Source: an uncultured Christensenella sp. (lineage in GTDB: Bacteria > Bacillota > Clostridia > Christensenellales > Borkfalkiaceae). Taken from it: a stretch of DNA of 26,857 bases. The notes under the pieces were generated by a model. The model did not search any database. It worked only from the letters and a program-made list of their open reading frames with translations, and was not told the DNA's origin. Of this stretch, positions 23,789-26,857 are shown piece by piece (the first letter of the stretch is position 1; each line of letters begins with the position of its first letter). Location: assembly GCA_910578655.1 (NCBI GenBank), contig CAJTQE010000004.1:16878-43734 (forward strand), read 5' to 3'. Both the position numbers and the translations under genes were made by a program.

Positions 23789-23868
23789 AAAATTGGAAAT
23801 GGTGTGTTTTGTTCAGCGCAGCGGAAGGGGGCTTGCGAGAACGTCGTAATCAAGCGGAGGATTATTTT

Positions 23869-24831
23869 ATGAAAAGAATTGGCTTGCTGACAAGCGGCGG
23901 CGATGCTCCCGGTATGAATGCGTGTATTAGGGCGGTGGTGCGCACAGCCATATATTACGGCATCGAAGTTTATGGAATTGAACGCGGTTATCAGGGGCTT
24001 ATCGACGACGATATGCTTCAGTTGGAAATGCGTTCGGTTTCCGACATCGTGCAGCGCGGCGGAACAAAGTTGAGAACCGCAAGATGTCTTGAAATGCTGA
24101 CCAAAGCCGGACAGCAGAAGGCGGTAAAGACCCTTGAAACTCGCGGCATCGAGGGACTTGTTGTTATCGGCGGCGATGGCTCGTTCAGAGGCGCGAAATG
24201 CCTTACCGAAGGGTATGGAATACCTACGATAGGAATACCCGGTACCATTGATAACGATTTGGAATATACCGATTATACACTCGGTTTTGATACTGCCGTA
24301 AATACTTGTATCGACGTAATAAATAAGCTGCGCGATACAATGACCTCTCACGAAAGAATTTCGGTAGTGGAGGTAATGGGCAGACGATGCGGAGACATAG
24401 CGCTGTATGCAGGCATTGCAAGCGGCGCAGAGATAATTGTTGTCCCTGAGGTTGTGTTTGACCTTGACGACATAGTTATGAAAATTAACCGTTCAAGGGC
24501 TAACGGAAAACACTCAAATATTATCGTAGTTGCAGAGGGTGTTTGCACGGCGGAAGAATTTGCAAAAAAACTGCAGTCAGTTACTACTTATTCTGTTCGT
24601 CCTACGACAATAGGGCATATTCAGCGCGGCGGTTCTCCTACAATGGCAGACAGAATGCTTGCGGCCCAGTTTGGCAACAAGGCCGTCAGGTTGCTTAAAG
24701 AAGGCATTGGCAACAGAGTAGTCGGAATTCATAAAAACGAAATAATCGATATGGATATTATAGAAGCCGTCAGCATGAAGAAGAAATTCAATTATGAACT
24801 TTATGAAACGTTACAAATGATTTCAATGTAA
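23869..24831 (+). CDS. pfkA: ATP-dependent 6-phosphofructokinase
   Basis: Commits fructose-6-phosphate to glycolysis. 320 residues, the standard bacterial length. Motifs: LLTSGGDAPGMNA, VVIGGDGSFRGA, PGTIDNDL (catalytic Asp), EVMGRRCGDIALYAG and GHIQRGGSPTMADR. Gly in GGDGS and Gly in PGTIDND are the ATP-type residues; PPi enzymes carry Asp and Lys there. The ATG at 23869 has GGAGG 8 nt upstream; a TTG frame 60 nt earlier adds a non-homologous peptide. It follows dnaE, as in many Clostridia, but pyk does not follow. Confidence 0.97.
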   Translation: MKRIGLLTSGGDAPGMNACIRAVVRTAIYYGIEVYGIERGYQGLIDDDMLQLEMRSVSDIVQRGGTKLRTARCLEMLTKAGQQKAVKTLETRGIEGLVVIGGDGSFRGAKCLTEGYGIPTIGIPGTIDNDLEYTDYTLGFDTAVNTCIDVINKLRDTMTSHERISVVEVMGRRCGDIALYAGIASGAEIIVVPEVVFDLDDIVMKINRSRANGKHSNIIVVAEGVCTAEEFAKKLQSVTTYSVRPTTIGHIQRGGSPTMADRMLAAQFGNKAVRLLKEGIGNRVVGIHKNEIIDMDIIEAVSMKKKFNYELYETLQMISM

Positions 24832-24837
24832 TTAAAT

Positions 24838-24862
24838 AGCCGCTTAAAAAAAGCGGCTTTTT
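24838..24862 (+). terminator. Intrinsic terminator after pfkA
   Basis: AGCCGCTT (24838–24845) / AAGCGGCT (24851–24858), loop of five A, and a five-T tail that starts at the last stem base. Confidence 0.85.
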
Positions 24863-24889
24863 GCTTGTAGTAATTTTGGGAGATTGAAA

Positions 24890-25813
24890 ATGATTTTAAC
24901 AGTTTGTCTTAGCCCGAGTATTGACGTTAATATGGAAGTTGACAGTTTAGGTGTCGGAAAAGCAAACAAAATTAAAAGAAAAAAAACTTACTATACAGGC
25001 AATGCAATAAATATTGCGATAGGACTTGCGCATTTGAATGCAAACGTTTTTGCAACGGGTTTTATGTACGAAGATAACGGAACTCAGTTTGAGCACGAGC
25101 TGCACCGTGCAGGAGTTTCGTATAGGTTTGTGTGGAATAAAGGCAGAGTCGGTGAAAATTATAAAATAGTAGACCGACGTTCAATGCTTACAGAAATAAG
25201 CGATACGAATTCGGAAATAACGGCAGAAAAGCAGAAAGAACTGCTAACTTTGATTTCGCAGTATTCGGAAAGCTGCGAAGCGGTTGTTGTCTCCGGTGCT
25301 TTACCTAAAGGAGTAAAGGCGGACTATTACAATAAAATTTTATCCGTCGTTCCGCATTCCGTGCCGAGGATAGTCGATGCAGACGGCGAGTGCCTTTTGC
25401 AAGCTTTAAAATGCGGAGTCAAACTTGTCAAACCCAACCTTGATGAGCTTGAAAAAACTTTAAAAAAGAAATTGACTTCAATTGAAGATATTTTATCTGG
25501 CTGCCGCGAAATTTTGTCAATGGGATCTGAAATCGTTTTAGTGTCGCTTGGCAAACAGGGCGCGATTATTACCGATGGAATTAGCAGCTATCATTGTAAA
25601 AGCATCAATGTTGCCAAAAATTCCACCTTGGGTGCAGGCGGAGGAATGGTTGCCGCCGCAACTTATGCGCTTGTCAGGGGCGGTTCTTTGTCGGAAATTT
25701 TGCGGTGCGGCGTAGCTGCAGGCACTGCCGCTATTACTTCTCCTGAAGACATTTCGTTTGCCAAAAGCAAATACGAAGAAATACTTTCTTCACTTTCTTT
25801 TGAAGAATTATAA
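24890..25813 (+). CDS. PfkB-family (1-phosphofructokinase-like) protein without the catalytic Asp
   Basis: The 307-residue chain follows FruK/LacC sugar-phosphate kinases: ILTVCLSPSIDVNMEVD start, VSGALPKGV (135–142), KPNLDELE (181–188), and the C-terminal anion-hole region. Two hallmark motifs are broken. The GGKG substrate-binding motif reads TGNA (36–39), and GAGD, whose Asp is the catalytic base, reads GAGG (248–251). The fold, length and ribosome site (GGGAG about 7 nt upstream) are intact, so it looks like an expressed pseudokinase, not a decaying gene. No PTS or fru genes are near; pfkA lies upstream across a terminator. Confidence 0.85.
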   Translation: MILTVCLSPSIDVNMEVDSLGVGKANKIKRKKTYYTGNAINIAIGLAHLNANVFATGFMYEDNGTQFEHELHRAGVSYRFVWNKGRVGENYKIVDRRSMLTEISDTNSEITAEKQKELLTLISQYSESCEAVVVSGALPKGVKADYYNKILSVVPHSVPRIVDADGECLLQALKCGVKLVKPNLDELEKTLKKKLTSIEDILSGCREILSMGSEIVLVSLGKQGAIITDGISSYHCKSINVAKNSTLGAGGGMVAAATYALVRGGSLSEILRCGVAAGTAAITSPEDISFAKSKYEEILSSLSFEEL

Positions 25814-25822
25814 TTATAATAC

Positions 25823-25851
25823 TTGAAATTTTTATAAATATCTTGTATAAT
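25823..25851 (+). promoter_or_regulatory. Promoter of the 114-aa gene
   Basis: -35 TTGAAA (25823–25828), 17-nt spacer, -10 TATAAT (25846–25851). It lies just before the ribosome site AAGGAGA (25864–25870). Confidence 0.75.
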
Positions 25852-25877
25852 AAAATTACTTGTAAGGAGAAAATGCT

Positions 25878-26222
25878 ATGTGGGATAATCAAACGCCTTT
25901 ACAACTTTTGAACACTTTTCCGCGAGTTCTCGAAACCGAGCATCTTGAAAAATTACAACGCCTAATTGATGCCGATAAATATAAAAATCAATTAATCGGC
26001 GGTTACGAATTGTGTGGGTCTTACGCACCTTTTTGTGATGGGTGCGATAAGGAGCAGAAATATCCCTGCGCAGTTGCTTACGTGAAATTTATGCAGGCAA
26101 ATGGAATGGATATTGAAATTGTTTCTGAAAAGGCGGCTGATAACTCTTGTGAAACTAAGGTTAATGAAAACAGCGGTAATAGAAAAATAAGAATTGCGGT
26201 GGCAAGAAAAAAAACATTGTAA
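25878..26222 (+). CDS. Small cysteine-containing protein of unknown function, 114 aa
   Basis: I do not recognise it. It is soluble, with no signal peptide or membrane helix. Cys46, Cys53, Cys56 and Cys64 form a cluster (YELCGSYAPFCDGCDKEQKYPC) that could bind zinc or an iron–sulfur centre. The C-terminal third is polar and ends basic (RKIRIAVARKKTL). It has a near-consensus promoter, a strong ribosome site (AAGGAGA, 7 nt from the ATG) and its own terminator, so it is probably a well-expressed single-gene unit. Confidence 0.7.
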   Translation: MWDNQTPLQLLNTFPRVLETEHLEKLQRLIDADKYKNQLIGGYELCGSYAPFCDGCDKEQKYPCAVAYVKFMQANGMDIEIVSEKAADNSCETKVNENSGNRKIRIAVARKKTL

Positions 26223-26229
26223 TAACGGT

Positions 26230-26260
26230 ATCCCGCGCGTAGATTGCGTGGGATTTATTG
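26230..26260 (+). terminator. Terminator after the 114-aa gene
   Basis: ATCCCGCGC (26230–26238) / GCGTGGGAT (26246–26254), one G·U pair, 7-nt loop, then TTTATTG. Confidence 0.65.
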
Positions 26261-26275
26261 TATTCAGGTGTCGAA

Positions 26276-26788
26276 ATGTTGAAAAATGAACGCTTTCTTG
26301 ATTGGGTGGTATATCAGGTATATCCCCGCAGCTTTAAAGATTCAAATAGTGACGGGATAGGTGATTTACAAGGAATAATTTCAAAGATTGACCATTTTGT
26401 CGAACTTGGCATAAACGCTGTTTGGCTTTCGCCTTGCTATAAAAGCCCTAATTGCGACAATGGTTACGACATTTCGGATTATCGTGACATTATGGACGAA
26501 TTTGGAACGCTTGACGATTGGAAAGAAATGATTTCCAAATTGCATGAGCGCGGAATTAAACTTATAATGGATTTTGTCGGCAATCATACTTCTTCTGAAC
26601 ATAAATGGTTTAAAGAAGCAAGGAAGTCAAAAGATAATCCTTATCACGATTACTATATTTGGAGTAGTAAGCCGTACCCGAATATAACTTCCGTATTCGG
26701 CGGTTCGGCTTGGGAGTACAACGAGGAAACCGATGAATATTATTTTCATACTTTTCGTATTGATTTGTACATTGATGAAAGCTCCTAA
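26276..26788 (+). pseudogene. 5' part of a GH13 alpha-glucosidase-type gene, interrupted
   Basis: The first ~160 residues are a clear GH13 (oligo-1,6-glucosidase / trehalose-6-phosphate hydrolase subgroup) start: VVYQVYPRSFKDSNSDGIGDLQGI, GINAVWLSPCYKSPNCDNGYDISDYRDI, GIKLIMDFVGNHTSSEHKWF and GGSAWEYNEETDEYYFHTF. Family members continue with a QPDLNWENP-like motif and ~350 more residues carrying the catalytic Asp/Glu. Here similarity ends near 26755, and a stop follows at 26786–26788 after 11 unrelated codons. The ATG at 26276 has AGGTG 5 nt upstream. The break is close to the window end, so a rearrangement, insertion or assembly join are all possible. Confidence 0.75.
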
Positions 26789-26857
26789 AAGAGCCGATCG
26801 AAGGAACATTACGCCAACGGCTACATCGCTGATGGCAATTCGAGTTCCTTTTTCGCT
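26756..26857. other. Sequence of unknown origin after the GH13 break
   Basis: These ~100 bp are not GH13. AAGGAAC (26801–26807) and GTTCCTT (26844–26850), followed by TTT, form an inverted repeat that could be a terminator or an element end. Plus- and minus-strand frames are open at the right edge. I cannot assign it. Confidence 0.35.

Noticed and set aside
26627..26809. Minus-strand 60-codon frame at the window end
   Set aside because: Most of it is antisense to the GH13 fragment and it has no family signal.
1..26857. CRISPR array, prophage or complete insertion sequence
   Set aside because: No regularly spaced direct repeats, integrase, transposase or structural phage genes were seen on either strand.

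Overview
The window is a low-GC, almost fully coding stretch of a bacterial chromosome. Gene content and order point to a Firmicute of class Clostridia: obg-type yhbY–nadD–yqeK–rsfS cluster, T-box-controlled thrS followed by infC–rpmI–rplT, murB–PHP–whiA–dnaE–pfkA, and CCA encoded in the tRNA gene. A gut Christensenellales-like lineage is a plausible guess, but that is inference. Shine-Dalgarno sites are usually clear (GGAGG, AAGGAG). Several genes lack one, and two appear to be transcribed without a leader.

Layout. 1–3.6 kb: 3' end of yhbY, a converging membrane protein, a fused nadD–yqeK gene, rsfS, a small membrane protein and a divergent deoC-like aldolase, closed by an 18-bp perfect palindrome. 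3.65–7.3 kb: a Dda/RecD-like helicase on the minus strand, divergent from pgi, which is followed by an alpha/beta hydrolase. 7.3–8.57 kb: tRNA-Glu(CTC) with its own promoter and terminator, a DUF5984-like gene and the decayed start of a SIMPL (DUF541) gene. 8.57–11.0 kb: leuS on the minus strand, with a frameshift before its conserved C-terminal tail. 11.07–14.9 kb: promoter, T-box leader, DUF3781 gene, thrS, then the L20/IF3 attenuator and infC–rpmI–rplT. 14.9–17.5 kb: rRNA/tRNA 2'-O-methyltransferase, yebC, a 150-bp array of hairpins and an orphan solute-binding-like protein. 17.5–24.8 kb: murB, PHP phosphoesterase, whiA, dnaE, pfkA. 24.9–26.86 kb: a PfkB-family protein lacking its catalytic Asp, a small Cys-rich protein and a broken GH13 gene at the window end.

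Most of the window is housekeeping: translation (leuS, thrS, infC, L35, L20, yebC, rsfS, tRNA-Glu), glycolysis (pgi, pfkA), NAD and peptidoglycan synthesis, and replication. The unusual material is of three kinds. First, enzyme-family members have lost key residues (DeoC Lys to Arg, PfkB Asp to Gly). Second, genes are broken (leuS tail, SIMPL remnant, GH13). Third, there are RNA-level signals (T-box, infC attenuator with a visible antiterminator, hairpin array, leaderless promoters). I found no CRISPR array, intact transposon or prophage, and no convincing wholly new multi-gene system.
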